A stretch of 64,000 bases of DNA from Rugamonas sp045984285 (GCF_045984285.3 NZ_JBJQIK030000002.1:620001-684000), one strand, 5' to 3'; shown: positions 27,169 to 35,630, counted from the stretch's first letter. Numbers and translations: made by a program. The notes: a model not told the origin generated them from the sequence alone.

Positions 27169-27912
27169 ATGAGCAGCAACAAGAAAACCGTTATCGTCAC
27201 CGGCGCATCCAGCGGCATCGGCTTCGCCATCGCCGAGGCTTACCTGAAGCGCGGCTACAACGTGGTGGGCAATGCCCGCACCCTGGAGCGCCTGCAGGCC
27301 GCGGCCGAAAAGCTGGGCAAGCCGGAAAGCTTCCTCGCCGTGGCTGGCGACATCTCCAAACCGGAAACCGCGAAAGCCCTGTTCGCACGCGCCATCGAAG
27401 CCTTCGGCAAGGTCGATATCCTGATCAACAACGCGGGCATCTTTATCGCCAAGCCGATCACCGGCTACACCGAAGAAGACCTGGAAACCATCGTCGGCAC
27501 CAACCTGAAGGGCTTCTTCTATCCATCGCAGGCGGCTGCGGAGCATATGGCGGCCAACAAGTCCGGCCACATCGTGAACATCACCGCCAGCCTGGGCCTC
27601 CAGCCGACCGCCAAGGTGCCATCGCTGCTTCCGATTCTGATCAAGGGCGGCATCAACCAGGCCACACGCGGCCTTGCCATCGAACTGGCAGCGTCCAATG
27701 TGAAGGTCAATGCGGTTGCTCCCGGCATCATCGCGACTCCCATGCACGCCACCGACGAAGGCACGCAGAGCTTCCTGCGCGGCCTGTCGCCGGCCCAGGC
27801 GACCGGTGATACCGACGACGTGGTGAATGCGGTGTTGTACCTGACCGAGGCCAACTTCTCGTCCGGCGTGGTGCTGCCGGTGGATGGCGGCGCTGCTGCA
27901 GGCGTCTGGTAA
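27169..27912 (+). CDS. SDR-family oxidoreductase lacking the usual catalytic Tyr
   Basis: A 247-residue short-chain dehydrogenase/reductase. The cofactor motif TGASSGIG is near residue 10 and NNAG near 88. The expected YxxxK is instead P-I-L-I-K (in SLLPILIKGGINQATRGLA), so the Tyr is replaced by Pro while the Lys remains. ITAS supplies the usual Ser. From memory this change is shared by a related SDR group, so it may mark a subfamily. The start at 27169 is chosen for the ribosome site AGGAG. A tautomerase gene follows after 22 bases and a LysR gene is divergent. Confidence 0.9.
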   Translation: MSSNKKTVIVTGASSGIGFAIAEAYLKRGYNVVGNARTLERLQAAAEKLGKPESFLAVAGDISKPETAKALFARAIEAFGKVDILINNAGIFIAKPITGYTEEDLETIVGTNLKGFFYPSQAAAEHMAANKSGHIVNITASLGLQPTAKVPSLLPILIKGGINQATRGLAIELAASNVKVNAVAPGIIATPMHATDEGTQSFLRGLSPAQATGDTDDVVNAVLYLTEANFSSGVVLPVDGGAAAGVW

Positions 27913-27934
27913 TCTTTTTTCAAGGAGTCTGATC

Positions 27935-28153
27935 ATGCCTTATGTGAATATCCGCGTTACCAATGAAGGCGTAACGCCCGGCCAGAAACTGGAACTGATT
28001 GAAGGCGCCACCGACCTGCTGAGCCGCGTGCTGAACAAGGACCCGGCCACCACCTTCGTCATCATCGACGAAGTGGAAACCGATAACTGGGGCGTCAACC
28101 GCGAGAACGTCACCACCCGGCGCCGCCGGGAAGCCGAGGCGAAGAACAAGTAA
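27935..28153 (+). CDS. 4-oxalocrotonate tautomerase-family protein
   Basis: A 72-residue protein starting MPYVNIRVTNEG. Once Met is removed, Pro1 would be the catalytic base, as in 4-oxalocrotonate tautomerase. Length is typical. DPATTFVIIDEVETDNWGV is characteristic of the group. The start at 27935 exposes Pro1 and has AAGGAG upstream. It is probably in an operon with the SDR gene, and a strong terminator follows. A close paralogue (about 80 percent identical by eye) is at 28911-29132 on the other strand. Confidence 0.93.
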   Translation: MPYVNIRVTNEGVTPGQKLELIEGATDLLSRVLNKDPATTFVIIDEVETDNWGVNRENVTTRRRREAEAKNK

Positions 28154-28175
28154 GGACTGCCGCAGAAATTCAGAG

Positions 28176-28206
28176 CCGCTCACAGTGATGTGAGCGGTTT
28201 TTTTTT
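28176..28206 (+). terminator. Rho-independent terminator
   Basis: A perfect nine-base stem, CCGCTCACA and TGTGAGCGG, with loop GTGA, followed by nine T. It lies 23 bases after the tautomerase stop and ends the SDR-tautomerase transcript. Confidence 0.9.
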
Positions 28207-28297
28207 GCAGGCTGTCACAACGCGCGGCTGATATCCGTCTTGAAGTGGAAGGGCGCTCCTGCCCGTCGAACACCACATCTTGAAAGGATCGAATACC

Positions 28298-28747
28298 ATG
28301 AATCGCGCAAACTGGTTCGCAGTCGCCCCCGAGGGTGCAAAGGCAATCGGCGCCCTGCACCACTATGTCGTTAACGGCACGAACCTGCCCAGTACCCTCA
28401 TTCATCTTGTATTCCTGCGTGTGTCGCAGATCAACGGCTGCGCACACTGCATCGACATTCACAACCGCGACCTCATCAAAGAGGGCATGTCGGTCGATAA
28501 GGCAGTGCTGGTTTCGGTCTGGCATGAAGCCGGGTATCTTTTCACCGAGCAGGAGCGCGCCGCACTGGCCTGGGCGGAGGAAGTTACGCGCGTGAGTGAA
28601 ACCCACGCGTCCGATGAAGCCTACGCAGCCGCCCTGGCCGTGTTTGGCGAGAAGGACCTGGTGGACCTGACCTTGACCATTGCGGCCATGAACGCGATCA
28701 ACCGGCTCGGCGTCAGCTTCCGCCTGAAGCCGCGCGCGAGGAACTGA
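28298..28747 (+). CDS. AhpD/carboxymuconolactone decarboxylase-family protein
   Basis: A 149-residue helical protein. It has the AhpD-like redox motif CAHC followed by IDIH, where the two Cys and the His form the peroxidase relay. Length and motif fit the alkylhydroperoxidase AhpD domain family. It may remove peroxide or help thiol repair. It lies 92 bases after the terminator and has its own ribosome site (AAAGGA). It is convergent with the second tautomerase gene, with a complex inverted repeat between. Confidence 0.9.
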   Translation: MNRANWFAVAPEGAKAIGALHHYVVNGTNLPSTLIHLVFLRVSQINGCAHCIDIHNRDLIKEGMSVDKAVLVSVWHEAGYLFTEQERAALAWAEEVTRVSETHASDEAYAAALAVFGEKDLVDLTLTIAAMNAINRLGVSFRLKPRARN

Positions 28748-28769
28748 AGGAGCTAGCTGGCTGGCGCCT

Positions 28770-28887
28770 TCTGGGAAAACTGGGGGAATGATGGTGAAAA
28801 CTGGTCTTTTTGAGCCTTTTTAGCGGAGTCCGGCCCACGGGCCCGGATTTCCCCGGAAAAGACCATCAAAAGACCAGTTTTCCCAGA
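28770..28887. repeat. Nested inverted and direct repeats between convergent genes
   Basis: Left arm A (28770-28783, TCTGGGAAAACTGG) and left arm B (28796-28813, GAAAACTGGTCTTTTTGA) both pair with one right arm (28866-28887). Arm A pairs perfectly with its last 14 bases; arm B pairs with one extra T. The two hairpins exclude each other. GGCCC-AC-GGGCC lies in the middle. It sits between the convergent AhpD-like and tautomerase genes and may end transcription from both sides. Confidence 0.6.
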
Positions 28888-28910
28888 CAGCTGCGGCAGG
28901 GCAAGCTATC

Positions 28911-29132
28911 TCATTGTCCGGCCTTGGCGGCCGCCTGGCGCTTGCGCAGCGTGGTGACGTTCTCCCGGTTTACGCCCCAGTTATCGGTTTCCACTTCGTC
29001 GATGATGACAAAGGTCGTTGCCGGGTTCTTGTTGAGCACACGGCTCAGCAGGTCCGTAGCGCCTTCGATCAGCGCCAGTTTCTGTTCGGGGGTAACGCCT
29101 TCGCGGGTTACGCGGATATTCACGTATGGCAT
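28911..29132 (-). CDS. 4-oxalocrotonate tautomerase-family protein, second copy
   Basis: A 73-residue protein beginning MPYVNIRVTREG, with Pro1 as the probable base after Met removal. It differs from the copy at 27935 mostly at the C-terminus (TLRKRQAAAKAGQ). ATG at 29132 has AAGGAG upstream; a TTG six bases earlier is less likely because it would hide Pro1. The gene follows the MFS transporter gene by 35 bases on the same strand and may be in its operon. Confidence 0.92.
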   Translation of the reverse strand: MPYVNIRVTREGVTPEQKLALIEGATDLLSRVLNKNPATTFVIIDEVETDNWGVNRENVTTLRKRQAAAKAGQ

Positions 29133-29167
29133 GGTCAAGCTCCTTCAATAGAGGGGTGGTGGAAATC

Positions 29168-30568
29168 TTAGTCGGCGGCGGCGCGCGGCAGCGCATTGGC
29201 CTGCGGTGCAATATACAGCCAGGCCAGCATGGCGCCGGCCAGCAGCAGCGCGGTGGAGATGGCCAGCGCGATCCCGATGCCGCGCAAAACGGCGGTGCTT
29301 GCGGCGCTCGCGATCAATGCGCCGAATACCGCCACACCGAGCGCGCCGCCAACCTGGCGTGCGGTGTTCAGTACTGCCGATGCGGTGCCGGCCTGGATGC
29401 GGTCCACCGCCGAGAGGATGGAGGTCGTCATCGCCGGCACCGCCAGGCCCATGCCGCCGGGGATCAGCGCGAGGCCGGGCAGCATCGCCAGGAAGCCCGC
29501 GTCTTCGGAGATGCCGAAGATGCCGAGCAAGGCGTAGCCGGAAGCGCCGATCAGTCCACCCACGATCATGGGCAGGCGCGAACCGGTATGTGCCTGCATC
29601 TTGCCGCTGATGATGTTCGAGATGATGAACGTGCCGGTCAGCGGAAGGAAAATCAGCCCGGCGTGCATCACGGAGAAACCACGCACTTTCTGCAGGTAGA
29701 AGGACAGGATGAAGATCACGCCGTAGTAGGCAAAGTTGACAAATACGCCGAACAGTACGGCGGCCGAGAAGCCGGACTGGCGGAACAGGCCCAGTGGCAG
29801 CATCGGCGCGGAGCTGCGCTGCTCTACGCGGACAAACAGGGCGCCGGTGACAAAGGCGATGGCCAGCGCGCCGAGCACGGCGGCGTGGCCCAGGCCGAGC
29901 GTGTGCACCTCGATGACGGCGCCGATAAAGGCGGTAAGGGCAATGATGGCCAGGACCTGGCCCTGTACATCGAAGCTGCGTGCAGGATTCTTGCCGCGCA
30001 GTTTGGGTACTACTCGCGCCGTGAGCCAGAAGCCGGCGATGCAGATTGGGATATTGACCCAGAAAATGCTGCGCCATCCGGCGAAAGACATCAGCAGGCC
30101 TCCCAGCACAGGGCCGGCGGCGATGGAGACTCCGCCCGCCGCAGTCCACCATGCAATGGCCTTGGCCAGCATCTTGCGGTCGCCCGCATACACGGCGTTC
30201 AAGATGGCGAGCGAACTTGGCACCATCAGCGCCGCGCCGATGCCTTGCAGGGCGCGCGCCACATTGAGCGCGAGGGCGTCCGGCGCCATGGCGCAGGCCA
30301 GGGACGCGAGCGTGAAGAGCGCAAATCCGCCCATGAACACGCCGCGCGAGCCGAACCGGTCGCCCAGTGCGCCGGCGGACAGCAGGAAGACGGCGAAGCC
30401 GAGCGTGTAGGCATCGACCACCCATTGCAGGGCGCTCACGCCGGCATTCAGCTCCTGGCCGATAGCGGGCAGGGCGACGTTCACAATGGTCACGTCCAGC
30501 TGCACGATGATGAAGGCGAAACTGCAGGCCAGCAGAATGGCCAGTGAGGGTGTGTTGGGACTGCGCAT
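29168..30568 (-). CDS. MFS drug exporter, DHA2 (EmrB/QacA) type
   Basis: A 466-residue major facilitator protein with about 14 helices. The family motifs QLDVTIVNVALPAIG (motif D1), ALGDRFGSRGVFMGG (motif A) and GPVLGGLL (motif C of exporters) are present. It would expel drugs or metabolites using the proton gradient. The start at 30568 (GGAG upstream) removes a 16-residue leader. It is divergent from a LysR gene that probably controls it, and the second tautomerase gene lies downstream. Confidence 0.93.
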   Translation of the reverse strand: MRSPNTPSLAILLACSFAFIIVQLDVTIVNVALPAIGQELNAGVSALQWVVDAYTLGFAVFLLSAGALGDRFGSRGVFMGGFALFTLASLACAMAPDALALNVARALQGIGAALMVPSSLAILNAVYAGDRKMLAKAIAWWTAAGGVSIAAGPVLGGLLMSFAGWRSIFWVNIPICIAGFWLTARVVPKLRGKNPARSFDVQGQVLAIIALTAFIGAVIEVHTLGLGHAAVLGALAIAFVTGALFVRVEQRSSAPMLPLGLFRQSGFSAAVLFGVFVNFAYYGVIFILSFYLQKVRGFSVMHAGLIFLPLTGTFIISNIISGKMQAHTGSRLPMIVGGLIGASGYALLGIFGISEDAGFLAMLPGLALIPGGMGLAVPAMTTSILSAVDRIQAGTASAVLNTARQVGGALGVAVFGALIASAASTAVLRGIGIALAISTALLLAGAMLAWLYIAPQANALPRAAAD

Positions 30569-30611
30569 GATAAAGCTCCGCGATGGTTCACTTGCTCTCA
30601 CTATAGAAGGC

Positions 30612-30643
30612 TTCATGTATCATTAAAAATGAATTATTATGAA
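30612..30643. promoter_or_regulatory. Nested AT-rich inverted repeats, possible LysR operator
   Basis: TCATT-AAA-AATGA (30620-30632) lies within outer arms TTCAT (30612-30616) and ATGAA (30639-30643). It is in the gap between the MFS gene and the divergent LysR gene. The AT-rich symmetry in a GC-rich genome suggests an operator for the LysR protein. Confidence 0.45.
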
Positions 30644-30669
30644 TCCATGTATCTTCCGGAGAGATTGGT

Positions 30670-31524
30670 ATGGAACTGTCTTCGCTTCGCATCTTCAAGA
30701 CCGTGGCGGAAGAGGGGGGCGTTACGCAGGCGGCGGCCCGGCTGCACCGCGTGCAGTCGAACGTCTCCGCCCGCCTGAACCAGCTGGAGGAATCGCTGGG
30801 CGTGACGCTGTTCCACCGTTCCGGGCGGCGCATGCTCATCACGCCGGAAGGAGAGCGTCTGCTGGCCTATACCGACCAGCTGCTGCGCCTGGCCGACGAA
30901 GCGCAGGCATCGCTGCGCGGCGGCCAGGAACCGGCCGGCCTGTTGCGCATCGGGTCCATGGAAACCACGGCGGCGGCACGCCTGCCGCAGGTGCTGGGCG
31001 CCTTCCACCGGAAGTATCCGGCTGTTGACCTGGTGCTGGATACGGGCCCCACGGACTACCTGGTGCAGGCGGTGTTGAATCATCGTGTGGACCTGGCGCT
31101 GGTGGCGGCGCCGGTGGAAAGGCCGGAGCTGATGCAGCTGCCCGTGTTCGAGGAAGAGCTGGTATTGCTGACTGACGCCTCGCATGGCGCCGTGCTTACG
31201 CCGGCCGATGTGTCGCGCCGCACGCTGCTGGGTTTTCGCAGCGGCTGCGCCTACCGGCGGCGGCTGGAGCGCTGGTTTGCGGAGGCGGACGTGGCGCCGG
31301 CCCGTATCTCGGAATTCGGCACTTTCGAAGCCATTATCGGCTGTGTGGCGGCGGGCATGGGCGTGGCCATGATGCCGAAGGAGGTGCTGAAGCAGCGCGG
31401 GCTGGCCCGCACGGTGCGCTGCCATGCTTTGCCGCCGGAAGTGGCGCAGGTGCAGACCATGATGGTGTGGCGGCGCGACATCGTGCAGCATGCCGCGCGG
31501 GACGCCTTCGCCGCTTCGTTCTGA
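30670..31524 (+). CDS. LysR-family transcriptional regulator
   Basis: A 284-residue regulator. The helix-turn-helix is at about 4-60 (VTQAAARLHRVQSNVSARLN). The effector domain follows, with LLRIGSMETTAAARLPQVL. The sequence is close in style to regulators of exporters and antioxidant genes. The ATG has GGAG nine bases upstream. It is divergent from the MFS gene and ends three bases from the convergent AI-2E-type gene. Confidence 0.92.
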   Translation: MELSSLRIFKTVAEEGGVTQAAARLHRVQSNVSARLNQLEESLGVTLFHRSGRRMLITPEGERLLAYTDQLLRLADEAQASLRGGQEPAGLLRIGSMETTAAARLPQVLGAFHRKYPAVDLVLDTGPTDYLVQAVLNHRVDLALVAAPVERPELMQLPVFEEELVLLTDASHGAVLTPADVSRRTLLGFRSGCAYRRRLERWFAEADVAPARISEFGTFEAIIGCVAAGMGVAMMPKEVLKQRGLARTVRCHALPPEVAQVQTMMVWRRDIVQHAARDAFAASF

Positions 31525-31527
31525 ACC

Positions 31528-33363
31528 TTATGCGGCGTGGCTCGCGCTGCTGGCCACTTCCAGGGCTTCATTGAAGGAGCTCACCAGCAGGTCCACACGC
31601 TTGTGGACTTCGTGATGGTCCGCCACCGGAAGGTCCATCTCCAGCTGAATCGCAATCAGGGAGGCGGCGGGCAAGGCGGTGCGCAGGTCGCCGACGGCTT
31701 CCATCCATGCCGCCATCGTTTCTTCCTCGGGATAGGGGATGAATACCACGGCCACCAGGTGCGCATTTTCCAGTCCCGGATGTTCCTCGCCGCTGCCCAG
31801 CGAGACGCTGCGCGCATCGATGCCGGATTCGCGCAGGGCGCGCACCAGCAGCTCGCACAGGAAATCGTCGCGCGCGGCGGCCAGGCCCACACATAGCGCC
31901 ACCGAATGGGATGGCACGTCCAGCGAGCCTTGCCACTGGCCGAAGCGTTCCTCGCGCAGCTTGCGCAGGTAGGCGCCTACATTGCCGTCCGCCGGCGGGC
32001 TGGCTTTGCGGCGGCGGCGTGCACCGCCGGCGGAAGTGGGCGCCAGCGCTTCCGCCACCTCCACGATGGTGGAACGGATGCGCTCCTGCTGCACCTCATC
32101 GATATTCCCGTTGCGGAATTCGGGCAGGGACATGCCCAGCCCCGGCAGCAGCACGTCGTCGCAGTAGCGCGCCAGCGAATGGCGGCGCAGGTAGCGGTGC
32201 GCGTCGCGCAGCACGGCGCTGGTGTCGCCCGACAGGGCGCGCTGGTAGAAGCGCTGCGCCGCCGTGACGTCCGTGGCGGCGCCCAGCAGGATGGTGAAGG
32301 GCGAGAGCGAGCGCACATGGCGGCCCGCAACCACCAGGCAGAGCGTCAGCGGCGTGGAAAGCAGCAGCCCGACCGGGCCCCACAGCGTGCCCCAGAACAG
32401 CGCCGATACGATGATGGCCAGCGGCGACAGGCCTGCGCTGTGCCCGTACACCTTGGGCTCCACCACATTGGCCGCCAGCAGTTCCAGCACGAGGAACACG
32501 CCCACACAGCCTGCCGCCAGCGCCCAGCCGGGGTCCACCGCCGCCACGAACAGGGCAATGGCGGCGCCCGCGATCAGGATGCCGAGGTAGGGAACGAAGC
32601 GCAGCACTGCGCTCAGCGTGCCCCACAGCGCCGCATGCGGCACGCCTGCGGCCCACAGGGTCAGGCCGATCATGGCGCCGAAGGTGGCGTTCACGATGAA
32701 CTGGGCAAAGAAAAAGCGCGAGATCCCTTCCGCCGCATCGGCCAGCGCCTTCACGGTGCGGCTGATCTCCGTTTCGCCGGTGAGCCGCACCACCCGTTCG
32801 GTCAGCGATTCGTGTTCGAGCGAGATAAACACCAGCAGCACCAGTACGATGCCGGCTTTGCCGAGCGGGCCCCACATGAGGGCGAACAGGCGGCCCACGG
32901 TTTCCTTGGTGGTGAGGCGCGGCTGGCGGATCTCGACGGGAATCGGCTGCTGGCGGGCCGCGGCGGAGCGGCTGTTCAGGGAAGGCGTGGGCGCCGTCAC
33001 GACCGCGGGGATGCCCGCATTCAGTTCCGCCTCGATGCGCGCCAGCGGCCGCTCCGTCACTTCGCGGATGGTATCGAGCTTGGCCACGATGGCCTTGCGG
33101 TACTGCGGCAGGTCCGCCGTCACGGCGCCGAGCTGCGAGGCCAGCACCAGCGCCAAGCCGATGACGATGCCGCCGCCCAGCGCTACGGACAGCAGCGTGG
33201 ATGGCACGCGGCCCAGGCCCACGCGCTGGAAGCTGTGGACCAGCGGCGCCAGCACAAGGCTGAGGATCGCAGCGCAGGCCAGCGGTTCAAGCACGTCGCG
33301 GCCGAAGTAGAGGATGGCAAGGATGCAGCTGGCGCTGATGATGGACGTGGCGTGAACGCGCAT
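31528..33363 (-). CDS. AI-2E/UPF0118-family permease with long C-terminal soluble region
   Basis: A 611-residue protein. The first 350 or so residues form the AI-2E family transporter fold: paired helices near the N-terminus, a soluble loop and GTLSAVLRFVPYLGILIAGA plus PKVYGHSAGLSPLAIIVSAL, which are family marks. Typical members end here at about 350-380 residues. A further 250 residues follow: a helical, Arg-rich linker (GGARRRRKAS) and an alpha/beta segment with SVALCVGLAAARDD and HLVAVVFIPYPEEE, possibly Rossmann-like. The substrate is unknown. No ribosome site is clear; a TTG at 33405 would add 14 residues but overlaps a palindrome. Confidence 0.82.
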   Translation of the reverse strand: MRVHATSIISASCILAILYFGRDVLEPLACAAILSLVLAPLVHSFQRVGLGRVPSTLLSVALGGGIVIGLALVLASQLGAVTADLPQYRKAIVAKLDTIREVTERPLARIEAELNAGIPAVVTAPTPSLNSRSAAARQQPIPVEIRQPRLTTKETVGRLFALMWGPLGKAGIVLVLLVFISLEHESLTERVVRLTGETEISRTVKALADAAEGISRFFFAQFIVNATFGAMIGLTLWAAGVPHAALWGTLSAVLRFVPYLGILIAGAAIALFVAAVDPGWALAAGCVGVFLVLELLAANVVEPKVYGHSAGLSPLAIIVSALFWGTLWGPVGLLLSTPLTLCLVVAGRHVRSLSPFTILLGAATDVTAAQRFYQRALSGDTSAVLRDAHRYLRRHSLARYCDDVLLPGLGMSLPEFRNGNIDEVQQERIRSTIVEVAEALAPTSAGGARRRRKASPPADGNVGAYLRKLREERFGQWQGSLDVPSHSVALCVGLAAARDDFLCELLVRALRESGIDARSVSLGSGEEHPGLENAHLVAVVFIPYPEEETMAAWMEAVGDLRTALPAASLIAIQLEMDLPVADHHEVHKRVDLLVSSFNEALEVASSASHAA

Positions 33364-33403
33364 TGAGGCCGAAGGAGGAAGCGGTTGGTCAGCCCATTTT
33401 AGC

Positions 33404-33415
33404 AATCAATTGATT
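33404..33415. promoter_or_regulatory. Twelve-base perfect palindrome
   Basis: AATCAATTGATT lies between the divergent AI-2E-type and DsbA-family genes. Position and symmetry fit an operator. Its regulator is not known. Confidence 0.4.
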
Positions 33416-33506
33416 ACATGAGGTACCTGCTGAAGTGTGTCGCGGGCTATTTATCGACTTCCAGGGAAAAAGTATAGTGGTTTCATACAACCAACAGGAG
33501 CTCGCC

Positions 33507-34175
33507 ATGCAAACCACCACCCCTCCCATGAAGCTGATCTACGTCGGCGATCCCATGTGCTCATGGTGCTACGGATTCGGTAAGGAAATGACGGAACTGA
33601 TGACTATGCACCCGGACCTGCCGCTGGAAATCATCGTCGGCGGCGTGCGTGCCGGCGCCACCGACATCCTCGATGACAGCGGCAAGCAGTTCCGCCTGGC
33701 CCACTGGGAGCGTGTGGAGAAAAACAGCGGCCTGCCTTTCAACCGCGAGGCCTTGCTCGCGCGTGAAAACTTCGTCTACGACACTGAGCCGGTATGCCGT
33801 GCGGTGGTCGCGGCGCGCAAAGCGGCGCCGGATGCCGACCTGCTGGACGTGTTCCGTGCGCTGCAGCATGCCTTCTACGCCGAAGGCCTCGATACGACGA
33901 ATGGCCGCGTGCTGGCCGATATCGCGGCCGCGGCGCTGCAACGCCAGGGCCACGACGTATCGCCGGAATCGCTCTGGAACGTGTGGCGCTCCGCCGACAC
34001 CGTGACTGCCACCAAAGCCGATTTCGTGCGCGCCCGCGCGCTGGGCGTCCGCAGCTTCCCCGCCTTGCTGCTCGAAACCGGCGACGCAATCGTTGAAGTC
34101 AGCCCGGGCTACGCGCATGCACAGCAGCTCGACCAGCTGTTGCGGGCCGCCCTGGCGCGGCGTGAAATTTCCTGA
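33507..34175 (+). CDS. DsbA-family thioredoxin-fold protein
   Basis: A 222-residue protein without a signal peptide. The motif PMCSWCYGF has a CxxC pair at the start of the thioredoxin fold, with a helical insertion, and GVRSFPALLLE supplies the cis-Pro. This resembles cytoplasmic FrnE-like or 2-hydroxychromene-2-carboxylate isomerase-like members of the DsbA family. It may act as a disulfide reductase or isomerase. ATG at 33507 has AGGAG upstream. It stands alone. Confidence 0.9.
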   Translation: MQTTTPPMKLIYVGDPMCSWCYGFGKEMTELMTMHPDLPLEIIVGGVRAGATDILDDSGKQFRLAHWERVEKNSGLPFNREALLARENFVYDTEPVCRAVVAARKAAPDADLLDVFRALQHAFYAEGLDTTNGRVLADIAAAALQRQGHDVSPESLWNVWRSADTVTATKADFVRARALGVRSFPALLLETGDAIVEVSPGYAHAQQLDQLLRAALARREIS

Positions 34176-34248
34176 TCGTATTGTGTGCGCTGGGCGGCAT
34201 TGCTAATGCTAGTCTCCGAAGCTTCACATTTTCCGGAGGTGAGCAGTG

Positions 34249-34458
34249 GTGACAGGGCAAGGTGAGCCGCGGCGAACTGATACCTTCCACGCGGCATGTA
34301 TTGAGAATGCGCTGAGAATCGTGCGGACCGACGGCATTGGCCTTGCGCTTGAGCATATGCTCAACTGCGGGGTGCCCAAGCTGACCGCATTGCGTGTTTT
34401 ATCTTCTCCGGCGCACGTTCGGCATCACGAACGGCGCCGCATTCCCCGCCTGCGCTGA
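34249..34458 (+). CDS. Small protein of unknown function
   Basis: About 69 residues, starting with GTG at 34249 (or GTG at 34246). GGAGGTGA lies six bases upstream and is one of the best ribosome sites of the window, which supports a real gene. The sequence ENALRIVRTDGIGLALEHML looks helical, and the tail is Arg/His-rich. No family was recognised. The stop abuts the stop of the convergent cysteine hydrolase gene. Confidence 0.55.
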   Translation: MTGQGEPRRTDTFHAACIENALRIVRTDGIGLALEHMLNCGVPKLTALRVLSSPAHVRHHERRRIPRLR

Positions 34459-35001
34459 TCAGGCGCCGGCAAACGTCACTTCACCCGCCGGCAGAAGCTT
34501 GACGCCCACCCCGAAGCTTCCGATATTGCTCAGCGTGAGCGCGTGATGCGCTGAAATCTGCGCTGCCGTCAGCAGGCCGTTATCGACGGTCGAATGTCCA
34601 TCCTTCACCAGTACCACCGGGTAGCCGAGGCCCAGCGCGCGGCGCGTGGTGGTGTCCACGCAGAAGTCGCTTTGCAGGCCACAGACCACCACGTCCGTCA
34701 CGCCGCGCTCATCCAGCAGCGCCTGCAGCGGCGTCAGGTGGAAGGAGTCCGGTGTGGTCTTTCGCACCCGCAGGTCGGCCGGCGCGGTGGACAGGCCGCG
34801 CGCCAGCTGCCAGCCGCTGCTCTCGAACTGCAAGGAGCCTTCCTCTTCCTCGTGCTGGATCAGCACCACGGGCATGCCCGCCTCGCGCGCCTTGCGCGAC
34901 ACAGTGTTGATGCGGTCGATCACGCGTTCGGCTTCGAACGCAGCTTCCTCGCCGAAGCAGAGGGCTTCCTGGACATCGATAATCAGTAGTGCGGTCTTCA
35001 T
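34459..35001 (-). CDS. Isochorismatase-family cysteine hydrolase
   Basis: A 180-residue hydrolase with the catalytic triad Asp9 (LLIIDVQ), Lys81 and Cys114 (GLQSDFCVDTT). Relatives include nicotinamidases, isochorismatases and other amidases; the substrate here is not known. Its ATG overlaps the TetR stop (ATGA, 34998-35001), so the two are coupled. That links it to the TetR regulon, possibly as part of the same catabolic response. Confidence 0.92.
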   Translation of the reverse strand: MKTALLIIDVQEALCFGEEAAFEAERVIDRINTVSRKAREAGMPVVLIQHEEEEGSLQFESSGWQLARGLSTAPADLRVRKTTPDSFHLTPLQALLDERGVTDVVVCGLQSDFCVDTTTRRALGLGYPVVLVKDGHSTVDNGLLTAAQISAHHALTLSNIGSFGVGVKLLPAGEVTFAGA

Positions 35002-35630
35002 TGCGGTCCCCGTACAGGTGGTTTGCGGGCGAGGATCATGCCGAGCCGCAGGGCGGTGTCGCTGACCTCGTCGATGGATGGCCGGTAGCCCTGCTCAATC
35101 CAGCGCAGGGCAATGTGGATCACGCCGCCGACCACGCCGGCCTGCAGCAGTTCGTCGTCCTGCGCTTCCGGCGGCGCCACGGCGGCGGCCACGCCGCGGC
35201 CGATCACGCGCAGCGCCGCGTCGAAGGCTTCGTCCACGGCGCGGCTCACGCCACGGATCTCCACCAGGAACACGCGCGCCGAGCGCGGCTCGCGCTTCAG
35301 GGCGGCGAAATAGGTGTGCAGCATGGCGCGCGCGCGCGCGGTGCGGCTGCGGCCTGCCGCCTTCGCCGCCGCACCGATCTCCTGGTAGACGGTGTAGGTG
35401 ACGGCGTTGAAGCAGGCGATCAGCAGCGCTTCGCTGTTTTCGAAGGACTCGTAAAAATAGCGTTCCGTCAGGCCTGCGGCACTGCACACGGCCTTCACCG
35501 TGGCATGCCGGTAGCCGCGTTCGCCGTACACGTCGACGGCGGCTGCAATCAGCCGGCTGCGGCGCTGCGCGCGCCGTTCTTCCGGCGAAATGCCGCGGTA
35601 GGCACGGGCGGGAGGTGATTCCGGTCTCAT
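34998..35630 (-). CDS. TetR-family transcriptional regulator
   Basis: A 210-residue repressor. The helix-turn-helix is at about 19-66 (YGERGYRHATVKAVCSAAGL and TERYFYESFENSEALL). The C-terminal ligand domain is all-helical. The start at 35630 is preferred; an ATG at 35648 would add six residues and neither has a ribosome site. It is divergent from the monooxygenase operon, with a strong palindrome between, so it probably represses that operon and itself. The cysteine hydrolase gene overlaps its stop. Confidence 0.9.
   Translation of the reverse strand: MRPESPPARAYRGISPEERRAQRRSRLIAAAVDVYGERGYRHATVKAVCSAAGLTERYFYESFENSEALLIACFNAVTYTVYQEIGAAAKAAGRSRTARARAMLHTYFAALKREPRSARVFLVEIRGVSRAVDEAFDAALRVIGRGVAAAVAPPEAQDDELLQAGVVGGVIHIALRWIEQGYRPSIDEVSDTALRLGMILARKPPVRGPQ

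Noticed and set aside
28770..28887. Insertion sequence ends
   Set aside because: The inverted arms enclose only about 50 bases, with no transposase and no target duplication seen.
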